Shown here: piece after piece, positions 1 through 6,053 of the stretch
How the letters are laid out: every line of letters begins with the position of its first letter
How positions within the stretch are numbered: position 1 is the first letter of the stretch
Source of the DNA: an uncultured Cloacibacillus sp.
Lineage (GTDB): Bacteria; Synergistota; Synergistia; Synergistales; Synergistaceae
Direction: 5' to 3'
NCBI GenBank assembly: GCA_900545755.1
Contig: URAG01000076.1
Coordinates: forward strand, 1-10,285
DNA length: 10,285 bases
Made by a program: the position numbers and the translations under genes
Notes under the pieces: generated by a model
Told to the model about the DNA's origin: nothing
What the model saw: only the letters and a program-made list of their open reading frames with translations
Database searches by the model: none

Positions 1-287
1 GGGAGGCGGATACGGTTTTTCTGCGCGAGCATATTTGCCTATATTAGGAGCGAGAGCGAGCTCTTCAGCCCGTCGATAAGCATGCCGAAATATTCCGAGA
101 AAAGGGGCGGGATGACGGTGATGCTGTAAAAGAGGAACGGATTAAGCACGTGGAACCCGTCCGTCAGCAGCACGTAGCCGGCTAGAAAACCTATAAATAT
201 TAGGATAACGCCGATGTTATCCTTGATTGCGGCAAACAGTTTCATCTGTTGAATATCGTCCTCCGAATTCTGTCTTGTTGTACGCAT
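1..287 (-). pseudogene. ABC importer permease, 5' part only, interrupted by in-frame TAG
   Basis: This is the N-terminal part of an inner-membrane permease of the SsuC/TauC type, partner of the ATPase and lipoprotein genes upstream. Reading from ATG at 287 gives 82 residues: a charged start, a transmembrane helix near residues 25-45, then LNPFLFYS and GLKSSLSLLI, which resemble the segment just before the BPD-transporter domain. A TAG at 39-41 then stops the frame. Translation past it to the window edge (12 codons, beginning ANMLAQ) is polar, not the hydrophobic helix expected, so simple readthrough does not restore the protein. The family is usually about 250-280 residues. ATG at 245 (MKLFAAIKDN) is an alternative start, but its GGAGG lies 14 bases upstream. 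The gap to the lipoprotein gene is 54 bases. It may be a decayed gene or an assembly error near a contig end; the permease assignment rests on context as much as on sequence. Confidence 0.55.
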
Positions 288-289
288 AC

Positions 290-324
290 TTTCCGCACGG
301 GCGGCGAGCCGCGCCGCGCGGAAA
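290..324 (-). promoter_or_regulatory. Intercistronic stem-loop between binding-protein and permease genes
   Basis: A compound stem-loop fills most of the gap. The outer arms are TTTCCGC (290-296) and GCGGAAA (318-324). The inner arms are GCGGCG (301-306) and CGCCGC (312-317), with a five-base loop and a four-base bulge on one side. On the minus strand it lies just after the lipoprotein stop codon and its 3' arm contains the only purine-rich sequence close to the permease ATG at 287. No T-tract follows, so it is more likely an mRNA-stabilising or translation-limiting structure than a terminator. The function is inferred. Confidence 0.55.
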
Positions 325-341
325 AGCGATGTCTTTTGTTT

Positions 342-1430
342 TTACAGGTTATTCGCCTTGAACTGTTCCATCTTGGCCTTGAAGAACTTGCTGTTCGGAT
401 AGTCCTTTATCAACGATTCGAGCGCTTCTTTGTAAATCGTAGAATTCATGTGATCCTTGATATCGACGTTGCCGGCGGTCAGGTAGCCGAAGTTCGCCAT
501 CTTGTTCCACATCTTTTCGACGCTCTTCGTGAACGGGTCGGTGTCGTACTTCATGTGCGGGCTGTGTACGAAGCTGTCTACCGTCTCTTTAGTCAGGTCG
601 AGGTTCTCGACTACGAGGTCGGATACTTCGTTCATGTTGTTCTGCATATATTCTTCCGCGCGGAGGTAGGAGCGGAGCAGGCGGCGCAGCGCTTCCTTGT
701 TCTCGTTGAGGTAGGAGTTCAGGCAGAGCATACGACAGCAGGAATGGTTGGGCCAGAGCTCGTCGGGCCACATCTTGACTTCAAGACCGAGCATACGCGC
801 CTGGATCTGATAGCCGGTCGCGGTAGCGCCGAAGGCGACTTCTCCCTTCGCTACGGCCTGAAGCACGTCGGTGTTCTTCTTATATTCGAGGAACTGTATC
901 ATATCGGGGTCGTTCGGGTCGCCGATGATTTTGTCTGTGCCGTAGCGGAACGGATAGCCCGCGTCGTAGAGAATGCCCTTGAGGACGATGTTGGGCGTGC
1001 CGCCGCGCGTGATGCCTATCTTTTTGCCCTTGAAGCTCTCAAGTCCGGTGTAAGGAGTCTCCGGCTTGCCGTAGACCGGGGTTTCGCCGATGATCATATA
1101 TCCGGCGAACATATTGAAATCCTGTCCGTTCGCTATATAGATGAGCGGGCCGCCGGTGCCGTAGGTCGAGAGCACGTCCACCTGCTTCGCCATGAGCGCT
1201 GAGGCGGCGTCGGAAAGGTTGCTGAGCCACACCATCTGCACCTCGACGCCCTCTTCCTTGTTGTAGCCTTTCTCTTCGGCTATGAACTGGAAGACCTGTC
1301 CAGAGGTCGGCTGCGCTCCGACGCGCACTTTGAGGACGTCCTTCGGTGCCGCGGCGACGCAGCCCGCCGTTAGGAATATGCCGAACGCCGCGAAAATAGC
1401 GGCGCAGCCAGCGATTATTTTCTTGCTCAT
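342..1430 (-). CDS. ABC transporter substrate-binding lipoprotein (nitrate/sulfonate/taurine-like, NMT1/THI5 fold)
   Basis: The 362-residue protein is the extracytoplasmic solute receptor of this importer. It begins with MSKK, a hydrophobic stretch and a lipobox LTAGC, placing the lipidated cysteine at residue 24. The mature part has the COG0715/NMT1-like pattern: an opening strand VRVGAQPTSGQVFQFIAEEKG, an ALMAKQVDVLSTYGTGG segment, GLESFKGKKIGITRGGTPN, and a lysine-rich helical C terminus. The ligand cannot be read from sequence; nitrate, sulfonates, taurine, thiamine precursors and others share this fold. It lies 60 bases after the ATPase stop. The start at 1430 has AAAGGAG about 14 bases upstream across an A/T-rich spacer, which is long but is the only sensible start before the signal peptide. 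The stop is TAA. Stem-loops on both sides suggest this cistron is expressed more strongly than its partners. Confidence 0.88.
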   Translation of the reverse strand: MSKKIIAGCAAIFAAFGIFLTAGCVAAAPKDVLKVRVGAQPTSGQVFQFIAEEKGYNKEEGVEVQMVWLSNLSDAASALMAKQVDVLSTYGTGGPLIYIANGQDFNMFAGYMIIGETPVYGKPETPYTGLESFKGKKIGITRGGTPNIVLKGILYDAGYPFRYGTDKIIGDPNDPDMIQFLEYKKNTDVLQAVAKGEVAFGATATGYQIQARMLGLEVKMWPDELWPNHSCCRMLCLNSYLNENKEALRRLLRSYLRAEEYMQNNMNEVSDLVVENLDLTKETVDSFVHSPHMKYDTDPFTKSVEKMWNKMANFGYLTAGNVDIKDHMNSTIYKEALESLIKDYPNSKFFKAKMEQFKANNL

Positions 1431-1466
1431 AATTATATAAAAATCTCCTTTTTCTATTCCCTAATT

Positions 1467-1492
1467 AAGTTTTGCAGTCTCACGCAAAACTT
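1467..1492 (-). promoter_or_regulatory. Intercistronic stem-loop before the binding-protein gene
   Basis: A perfect 9-base inverted repeat: AAGTTTTGC (1467-1475), an eight-base loop, GCAAAACTT (1484-1492). It overlaps the TAA of the ATPase gene (1491-1493) and precedes the lipoprotein ribosome-binding site. On the minus strand it is followed by AATTAGGG, not a T-tract, so it is not a classical terminator. It could protect the 3' end of the ATPase message or the 5' end of a processed lipoprotein message (inferred). Confidence 0.6.
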
Positions 1493-2288
1493 ACTGTTCA
1501 ACCGCCGCGCGGTCGTTCGCGTCTGTGTAAATCAGGCTTATCAGATGATTGCGCAACTCTGCGATATCCGCGTCGCAGTACATATTCTTCCTCGTCGGGC
1601 GATTGTCCTCCGTGAACGAATGGTGATACATAATCGTCGCCGGAGATTGGCTCAGAACATAAATGTCCGTCGCGAGCAGTAGAGCCTCGTCAACGTCGTG
1701 CGTTACGAAAAATACCGTCTTGCGCTGGCCTTCGCCTTGTCGCCAGAGCGAGAGCACGAGGTCTTGAAGCTTCGCCTTCGTGACGGCGTCAAGCGAGCCG
1801 AACGGCTCGTCCATCAAAAGTATCGGCGGGTCGATGGCGAAGGCGCGCGCTATGCCGCAGCGCTGTTTCTGTCCGCCCGACAGGTCGCCCGGCAACTTGC
1901 CGAAAAGCGAATCATCCATGCCGACGTTGCGCATCCAAAGGCGCGCACGCTCTTTGCGCTGCTCCTTCGTCATTTCTGGGAAACGGCGTTCGAGGGCGAT
2001 CATTATATTTTCGCCCGCCGTCATCCACGGAAAAAGGCCGTAATCTTGAAAGACCATCCCTCGCTGGAGCCCGGCTCCGCGAATCGGCTCGCCGTCGACC
2101 GTCAGCGTCCCTTTGTTAGGCATTTCGAGGCCGGCGAGCAGCCGCAGCAGAGTGCTCTTTCCACAGCCGGACTGCCCGAGCAGGCATGCGAAGCCGCCCG
2201 CGCGCACGTCCATGCTGATGTCGCCTAGTATGACGTTCTTCGTGCCGCTGTATGTGAATTCTACGTGGTCGATCTTTACATCCAGCAT
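1491..2288 (-). CDS. ABC transporter ATP-binding protein (nitrate/sulfonate/taurine-like)
   Basis: The 265-residue protein is the cytoplasmic ATPase that powers import with the permease and lipoprotein downstream. It has Walker A GQSGCGKS (38-45), Q-loop glutamine 81 in VFQDYGLFPW, signature LSGGQ (136-140), Walker B ILLMDEP (156-162), D-loop SLD and switch histidine 197 in FVTHDVDEAL. The FQDYGLFPW and THDVDEA forms are typical of SsuB/TauB/NrtD-type subunits, and the length fits. I chose ATG 2288 because AAAGGGGGGAG lies just upstream and conserved sequence starts immediately (VKIDHVEFTY). The frame stays open to 2501, but those 71 codons look non-coding. The stop is TAA. It appears to be the first gene of the operon, with a long leader from the promoter near 2719-2747. 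Confidence 0.9.
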   Translation of the reverse strand: MLDVKIDHVEFTYSGTKNVILGDISMDVRAGGFACLLGQSGCGKSTLLRLLAGLEMPNKGTLTVDGEPIRGAGLQRGMVFQDYGLFPWMTAGENIMIALERRFPEMTKEQRKERARLWMRNVGMDDSLFGKLPGDLSGGQKQRCGIARAFAIDPPILLMDEPFGSLDAVTKAKLQDLVLSLWRQGEGQRKTVFFVTHDVDEALLLATDIYVLSQSPATIMYHHSFTEDNRPTRKNMYCDADIAELRNHLISLIYTDANDRAAVEQ

Positions 2289-2637
2289 TTGCAGATTCTC
2301 CCCCCTTTCACGTAAAAATAAAGGACTTGCCCGCGCGTACGGAAAATGTGCGAACTCTACGGCTGAGCATACGTCTGAGATAACGAAAGGAAGATCTGCG
2401 CCTGCGGTCTGAAATTCCGAGGCAGGGACGATTTTACGCGCCGCGCTCCGACGGATAAGCACAAGCGCACTGAAACACGGCCAGCGCAACCGCGCACACA
2501 AACCACGACGCTCCTGAAAGCGCCGAGCGCAGCCAGCCCAAGAAAATGCGTCTTATATGCTTATCTGTGGAATATACGGGTAAAATCCCGGCGGGAATAG
2601 AAAGCAGGGAAAACCCTTATAGCCCATGCCATAGGCT

Positions 2638-2664
2638 TCACAGCGCACCGTCACATAAAGGCAT
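2638..2664 (-). other. Possible eight-codon leader ORF
   Basis: ATG at 2664 opens a short frame, MPLCDGAL then TGA. GGAG sits seven bases upstream of the ATG within GGAGAGAAGGG, and the predicted transcription start is about 50 bases upstream. The position in a roughly 420-base leader ahead of a transporter operon is what one would expect of a leader peptide, but there is no run of a regulatory amino acid and no clear attenuator hairpin after it. It may be chance. Confidence 0.2.
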
Positions 2665-2718
2665 CCCTTCTCTCCGAATTTTCTGAGCGCCGCTTCAACG
2701 TAGCTGCGCGCGACACTT

Positions 2719-2747
2719 ATCATATAACATCGTAATTGTAAAAACAA
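2719..2747 (-). promoter_or_regulatory. Sigma-70-type promoter for the ABC importer operon
   Basis: On the minus strand there is a -35 box TTGTTT (2747-2742), a 17-base spacer and a -10 box TATGAT (2724-2719) in an A/T-rich stretch of an otherwise GC-rich window. Transcription would start near 2712 and read toward the ATPase gene at 2288, giving a leader of about 420 bases. Nothing else downstream on that strand needs a promoter. Confidence 0.55.
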
Positions 2748-2842
2748 TTGTTGCAGCGTAAAAATTTATTTAACTGAACAAAAAATGCTCCCCACTTATT
2801 TTTAGCTTTTCCCTATACTGCTTTGCCGTTGGCGGAAAATAG

Positions 2843-2888
2843 GTGCAGCGTGCGGAAACAAGGCCGCATATGGCGTCGCACTCTTTTT
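2843..2888 (+). terminator. Stem-loop followed by T-tract, possible terminator
   Basis: An inner stem TGCGG (2851-2855) with CCGCA (2864-2868) is extended outward by GTGC/GCAC pairing, ending at 2881. TCTTTTT follows on the plus strand. It looks like an intrinsic terminator for plus-strand transcription, but I see no convincing plus-strand gene before it. It could end antisense transcription, belong to a small RNA, or be chance. Confidence 0.25.
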
Positions 2889-3095
2889 GCATTGCATAGC
2901 CCGTCCCGCGCCGCCGTCATTTTGCATCTGTAATCACGAAATAAACGGGGCCGCTCGATGGTGGAAGGCAAAATTTTTTAGCTTGCCGTCCGCGGTGGGA
3001 GCGCCTACAGTTGACGTCACGTCGGGACGCATCTACGACAGCGCTTTATGAAGAATATCTAGACTGGACGCCGATGTAGGGATATCACGAGGAAT

Positions 3096-3130
3096 AGGCG
3101 GGAACGGCGAAACGCCGGACTCTCCCGCCT
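3096..3130 (-). terminator. Stem-loop at the end of the mod operon
   Basis: Five bases after the modC stop, arms AGGCGGGA (3096-3103) and TCCCGCCT (3123-3130) enclose a second stem CGGCG/CGCCG (3105-3109, 3113-3117). The total structure is GC-rich and stable. There is no T-tract on the minus strand (ATTCCTCG follows), so it may be a weak or factor-assisted terminator or a 3'-end stabiliser. Confidence 0.5.
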
Positions 3131-3135
3131 GGGCC

Positions 3136-4209
3136 TTATGACGACAGCGCCATTACGTCGCGCGGATTCACCGCGGCGAATACCTTGTCGCCGGGGGCGT
3201 ATTTTTCAGCTTCTTCTTTGGAGAGCTCTATTCTGACCGTCGAGAAGCCGCCGTTCACAGGCGCGCTCTCGGGACGGACGTTTATAATCGCGGTGAAAAC
3301 GTCGTCGCGCACGCTGACGACCTCGGCGCGGAAGCTGTTTTCCGCCTCCGCGTATTCTTTCGACAGCGTTATGTAGTGCGCGCGGATTCCCGCGAATTTC
3401 GCGCTTCCGGGCACGTCGCGCGCGCAGTCGAGCTCCACGCCCCAGTCGAAAGCCCTTATGCGGCGCGGCCCAACGCGTTCCGCGCGCGAGAAGTTTTTGC
3501 ATCCGGACAAAATAGCCGCGGTCAGAGTCGGCGGCGCGTCGAAGAACTCAGCGACGCTCTTGACCGGCTCGGATGCGCCGTTGTTTATGACGCAGACCTT
3601 CGAGCATAGGCGGTAGACCTCGTCCCGGTTGTGCGAGACGTAGAGCGTCGTTCCGGGGAATTCCGAGAGCGTGCGCCGCAGGTTCAGCTCGAGTTGCCAG
3701 CGCAGGTAGCTGTCGAGCGCGGACAACGGCTCGTCAAGCATGATTATCGCAGGCGCGCTCGCCATTATGCGCGCAAGCGCGACACGCTGCTGCTGCCCGC
3801 CTGAGAGCTGCGACGGGTAGTGCTCTTCGAGCCCCGTTATAAAAAATTTCTCCGCTATTTCGCGGTATCGCTCCTCGCTGTTTTCGCATCTGCCGCTCCC
3901 GCGCCTGAGCACGGTCATTATGTTCTGCTTCGCCGTCATGTTAGGGAAGAGCGCGTAGTTCTGAAATAGCAGGCCGCATCTTCGCTGCTGCGGCTTGAGG
4001 TTTATTTTTTTCTTCGAGTCGAAAAAGGTCACTCCGTCGACGACGATCTTCCCCTCGTCGGGGGTCACTATCCCCGCTATGCACTTGAGCGTCATGCTCT
4101 TGCCGCAGCCGGAGCCGCCGAGCAGCGCGAGCACTTCGTCGCCGGCCTCGAAATCGACGCTGAGCGAGAAAGCGCCGAATTTTTTGCTGAATTTTACGAG
4201 CGCGCTCAT
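3136..4209 (-). CDS. modC: Molybdate ABC transporter ATP-binding protein ModC
   Basis: The 357-residue protein is the ATPase of the molybdate importer. Walker A is GGSGCGKS (31-38), followed by MTLKCIAGI, a form common in ModC of anaerobes. Then come LLFQNYALFPNMT (Q-loop at 83), signature LSGGQ (135-139), Walker B IIMLDEP (155-161) and switch histidine 193 in YVSHNRDEVYRL. HNRDEVYRL is typical of ModC/CysA-like subunits. Residues from about 235 form a C-terminal regulatory part resembling a MOP/TOBE oxyanion-binding domain, as ModC should have. Its ATG overlaps the modB TGA in ATGA (4 bases), indicating translational coupling. The stop is TAA and a GC-rich stem-loop follows. Tungstate could be carried as well; sequence alone does not separate the two. 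Confidence 0.9.
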   Translation of the reverse strand: MSALVKFSKKFGAFSLSVDFEAGDEVLALLGGSGCGKSMTLKCIAGIVTPDEGKIVVDGVTFFDSKKKINLKPQQRRCGLLFQNYALFPNMTAKQNIMTVLRRGSGRCENSEERYREIAEKFFITGLEEHYPSQLSGGQQQRVALARIMASAPAIIMLDEPLSALDSYLRWQLELNLRRTLSEFPGTTLYVSHNRDEVYRLCSKVCVINNGASEPVKSVAEFFDAPPTLTAAILSGCKNFSRAERVGPRRIRAFDWGVELDCARDVPGSAKFAGIRAHYITLSKEYAEAENSFRAEVVSVRDDVFTAIINVRPESAPVNGGFSTVRIELSKEEAEKYAPGDKVFAAVNPRDVMALSS

Positions 4210-4931
4210 CTCGCTTCGCCGCTCCTCTCGAATTCCTCGCCGATCGTATGGTTTACGGCCTTGCCCTTAGGCTGGCGGCAGCTGTTTTCGAGCATATTGA
4301 CGGCGACGAGGACGACGAAAGATATTGCGAGGTTGACGAAGACCCATTTGTAGGCGAGCGTTTCGTTGCCCTCGCGCCAGAGCTGATAGACTGTCGTCGA
4401 TATCGTCGCGGTGCGCCGCGGTATGTAGCCCGTCACCATCGTAGTCGCGCCGTATTCGCCGAGAGCGCGCGCGAAGGCGAGCACGGTGGCCGCTAGTATG
4501 CCGTCCTTGCAGTTCGGAACCATTACGCGCCAGAATATATAGGTGTTGGAGAGGCCGAGGGTCTGTGCGCTGTATATCAGGTTGTGGTCGAAGCCGTCGA
4601 AGGCTCCGCGCACCGTGCGGTACATCAGCGGGAACGAAACTATGGCCGTCGCGAAAATCGCGGAATACCACGTCATCGTCAGCCGCACTCCGAAGATTTC
4701 AAGCACCGGCGCGCCGACGGGGCCGAGCGGCCCGATGGTCATAAGCAGAAAAAAGCCGACGACGGTCGGAGGCAGCACCATTGGCAGAGTCAGCACGCAG
4801 TCGAGCACGCCCTTCGCGAACTTTGGCAGCTTCGAGATGTAGTAGGCCGCGAAGATGCCTGTGAAAAAAGTTATGGCCGTCGATATCCCCGCTATGCGCA
4901 GCGAGTTATATAGAGGAAACCAATCCATCAT
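4206..4931 (-). CDS. modB: Molybdate ABC transporter permease ModB
   Basis: The 241-residue inner-membrane channel subunit of the molybdate importer has about five hydrophobic segments. Family-typical stretches are LTLPMVLPPTVVGFFLL (about 47-63), PLMYRTVRGAFDGFD, the cytoplasmic EAA-loop region AQTLGLSNTYIFWRVMVP (about 122-139) that docks on ModC, and ARALGEYGATTMVTGYIP, a strong ModB/CysT-type signature. The length fits the family. I chose ATG 4931, with AGGAG six bases upstream; the next codon is also ATG. The modA gene ends 113 bases before it, with an intrinsic terminator in that gap. Its TGA overlaps the modC start. The C terminus beyond about residue 220 is a charged, probably cytoplasmic tail. 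It is the only complete gene here with a TGA stop. Confidence 0.92.
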   Translation of the reverse strand: MMDWFPLYNSLRIAGISTAITFFTGIFAAYYISKLPKFAKGVLDCVLTLPMVLPPTVVGFFLLMTIGPLGPVGAPVLEIFGVRLTMTWYSAIFATAIVSFPLMYRTVRGAFDGFDHNLIYSAQTLGLSNTYIFWRVMVPNCKDGILAATVLAFARALGEYGATTMVTGYIPRRTATISTTVYQLWREGNETLAYKWVFVNLAISFVVLVAVNMLENSCRQPKGKAVNHTIGEEFERSGEAR

Positions 4932-4984
4932 CTCACGCTCCTGCGGAAAACGGCGGCGCAGCGCGCGCCGTCCGGTACGGTATG

Positions 4985-5010
4985 AAAAAGGAGCCGATGC
5001 GTTCGGCTCC
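4985..5010 (-). terminator. Intrinsic terminator/attenuator between modA and modB
   Basis: Perfect 8-base arms GGAGCCGA (4990-4997) and TCGGCTCC (5003-5010) flank a five-base loop. On the minus strand the stem is followed by TTTTT (4989-4985), giving a textbook Rho-independent terminator. It lies inside the operon, after modA and before modB. Partial readthrough would yield more ModA than ModB and ModC, matching the usual excess of binding protein over membrane components. The degree of readthrough is not known. Confidence 0.8.
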
Positions 5011-5044
5011 CTTTCACGAGGAGAGAGGAGAAAACCTTTTGGGG

Positions 5045-5812
5045 TTATTTCTCCGGGACAGAAAATCCGATTCTTTCAAAGACCGCGGTCGCCTCCGGCC
5101 CTTTGAGGTATTCGACGAAAGCCTTCGCCGCGGCTTCGTTCTTCGTGCCTTTCAGTATCGCGGCGGGATAGACTATCGGCTTGTGCGAGCCTTCCGGAGC
5201 TCCGGCTACGACGTCGACCTTGTCCGAGGTCGCGGCGTCGGTGCCGTAGACCACGCCGCAGCTGACGGCGGCGGATTCCGTCTGCGCGAGGACTTCTTTA
5301 ACGTTGCTTGCAAACGATATCTTATTCTCGCCGTTGAGCTTGTCCCACACGCCCATATGCTTGAATATCTCTTCCGAGTACTGGCCAACGGGCACATCGG
5401 AGTTGCCGAGCGCGACGAGCGTTACCTTGTTTGTGGCGACGTCGTCGAAGCTGGCGATTCCGGTCGGGTTGTTCCCCTTCGGGACGATGAGTACGACTTT
5501 GTTCGAGACGATGTTGAAGCGCGTGCCCGGCATCACGTGGCTGTCGTTTATCTGGTCCATCTGCTTCTGCCCCGCAGATATGAAAATGTCGCACTCTGCG
5601 CCCTGCTCAATCTGCGTCTTGAGCGTTCCGCTCGAATCGAAGTTGTAGACGACGCTCACATCCGGCGCGACTTTCTTGTACATTTCCGCGATCTCCGTCA
5701 TCGACTCGTTCATCGAAGCCGCCGCGAAGACGGACAGCTCCGTCGCGGCTAAGACCGGCGCCGCCGCGGCGAGCAACGCGCAGACGATGGCTAGGAATGA
5801 GAACTTCTTCAT
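5045..5812 (-). CDS. modA: Molybdate ABC transporter periplasmic substrate-binding protein ModA
   Basis: The 255-residue receptor captures molybdate (and often tungstate) outside the cytoplasmic membrane. It starts with a Sec signal peptide, MKKF then a hydrophobic core and APVLA/A, with likely cleavage after residue 22 or 23; there is no lipobox. The mature part opens with ELSVFAAASMNESMTEIAEMY, the ModA motif whose serine contacts the oxyanion. It continues with FDSSGTLKTQIEQGAECDIFISAGQKQMDQI, again diagnostic, and ends with VEYLKGPEATAVFERIGF. I chose ATG 5812, with AAAGGAG about ten bases upstream and the signal peptide beginning there; a longer frame reaches 5902 but would overlap the promoter. 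It is the first gene of the mod operon and has a TAA stop. The only oddity is the terminator that separates it from modB. Confidence 0.93.
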   Translation of the reverse strand: MKKFSFLAIVCALLAAAAPVLAATELSVFAAASMNESMTEIAEMYKKVAPDVSVVYNFDSSGTLKTQIEQGAECDIFISAGQKQMDQINDSHVMPGTRFNIVSNKVVLIVPKGNNPTGIASFDDVATNKVTLVALGNSDVPVGQYSEEIFKHMGVWDKLNGENKISFASNVKEVLAQTESAAVSCGVVYGTDAATSDKVDVVAGAPEGSHKPIVYPAAILKGTKNEAAAKAFVEYLKGPEATAVFERIGFSVPEK

Positions 5813-5873
5813 AAAAAATCCGCTCCTTTGAAAAAAACATGAAATTATCGCAACTCTGTGTCGCTTTAGCTGA

Positions 5874-5902
5874 ATTATATAACGCACGGCGATTTTTCGC
5901 AA
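5874..5902 (-). promoter_or_regulatory. Promoter of the mod operon
   Basis: On the minus strand there is a -35 box TTGCGA (5902-5897), a 17-base spacer and a perfect -10 box TATAAT (5879-5874). Transcription would start near 5867, giving a leader of about 55 bases before modA. The spacing and -10 match make this one of the best promoter calls in the window. An 18-base near-palindrome overlaps the -35 box. Confidence 0.75.
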
Positions 5903-5916
5903 TGCATATGCGTTGC
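5899..5916. promoter_or_regulatory. Near-palindromic operator candidate at the mod promoter
   Basis: GCAATGCATATGCGTTGC reads the same on both strands except for one symmetric base pair, as expected for a dimeric regulator site. It overlaps the upstream part of the modA -35 box and lies between the divergent mod and glutamine synthetase-like promoters. Further TCGCAA-type half-sites occur at 5848-5853, 5897-5902 and, inverted, at 5932-5937. The sequence does not match the ModE box (TATATAACG-like arms), so a different regulator is suggested. No regulator gene lies in the window. Confidence 0.5.
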
Positions 5917-5951
5917 ATAAATATATAAAAATTGCGACAAAGCCGCAGGGT

Positions 5952-5980
5952 TTGGAATTCTTAACTTTTCATGATAGAAT
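5952..5980 (+). promoter_or_regulatory. Promoter of the glutamine synthetase-like gene
   Basis: TTGGAA (5952-5957), a 17-base spacer and TAGAAT (5975-5980) form a good sigma-70-type promoter. Transcription would start near 5987, leaving a leader of about 67 bases before the ATG at 6054. It is divergent from the mod promoter, with about 50 bases between the two -35 boxes. Confidence 0.65.
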
Positions 5981-6053
5981 GTGTGGACTTCACGCAGCAT
6001 GAACAGAAGCACCGAATGAGTTCAGTTACACAATATCTTTTGGAGGGATTGCG

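Larger units (their letters stand above)
2289..3135. other. Long intergenic region without a convincing gene
   Basis: This stretch separates the end of modC from the start of the ATPase gene. I find no conserved protein on either strand. It contains a good minus-strand promoter (2719-2747), an A/T-rich patch (about 2715-2820), a tiny ORF with a good ribosome-binding site (2638-2664, minus) and several stem-loops (2843-2881, 2963-2991, 3096-3130). It also has a 60-codon open frame on the minus strand (2434-2616) with no usable start codon. That frame's product is hydrophobic in its second half (around SWFVCAVALAVF) and could be the tail of a decayed membrane-protein gene. I do not recognise any known riboswitch here. 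Confidence 0.5.

Noticed and set aside
249..1202. 317-codon plus-strand ORF opposite the binding-protein gene
   Set aside because: It is the antisense shadow of a clear lipoprotein gene; its product has no family pattern and is rich in V, R, H and E as GC-rich shadows are.
2289..2501. 71-codon N-terminal extension of the ATPase frame to 2501
   Set aside because: The strong ribosome-binding site and start of homology are at 2288; the extension has no domain pattern and the family length fits without it.
2289..2712. TPP or another known riboswitch ahead of the NMT1-type importer
   Set aside because: The conserved core sequences of the TPP element are absent, and I recognise no other known aptamer by eye.
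2553..2747. 64-codon minus-strand ORF in the intergenic region
   Set aside because: Its start lies on the -35 box of a good promoter, it has no ribosome-binding site, and the product is unrecognisable.
3011..3039. TTGACG with a 17-base spacer to TACGAC on the plus strand as a promoter
   Set aside because: The -10 match is only three of six and it would read into the antisense side of modC.
4982..5752. 256-codon plus-strand ORF opposite modA
   Set aside because: Antisense shadow of a textbook modA gene.
5820..5950. ModE-binding box upstream of modA
   Set aside because: TATATAAC-like pieces occur singly, but I could not find the required inverted pair; the clear palindrome here has a different sequence.
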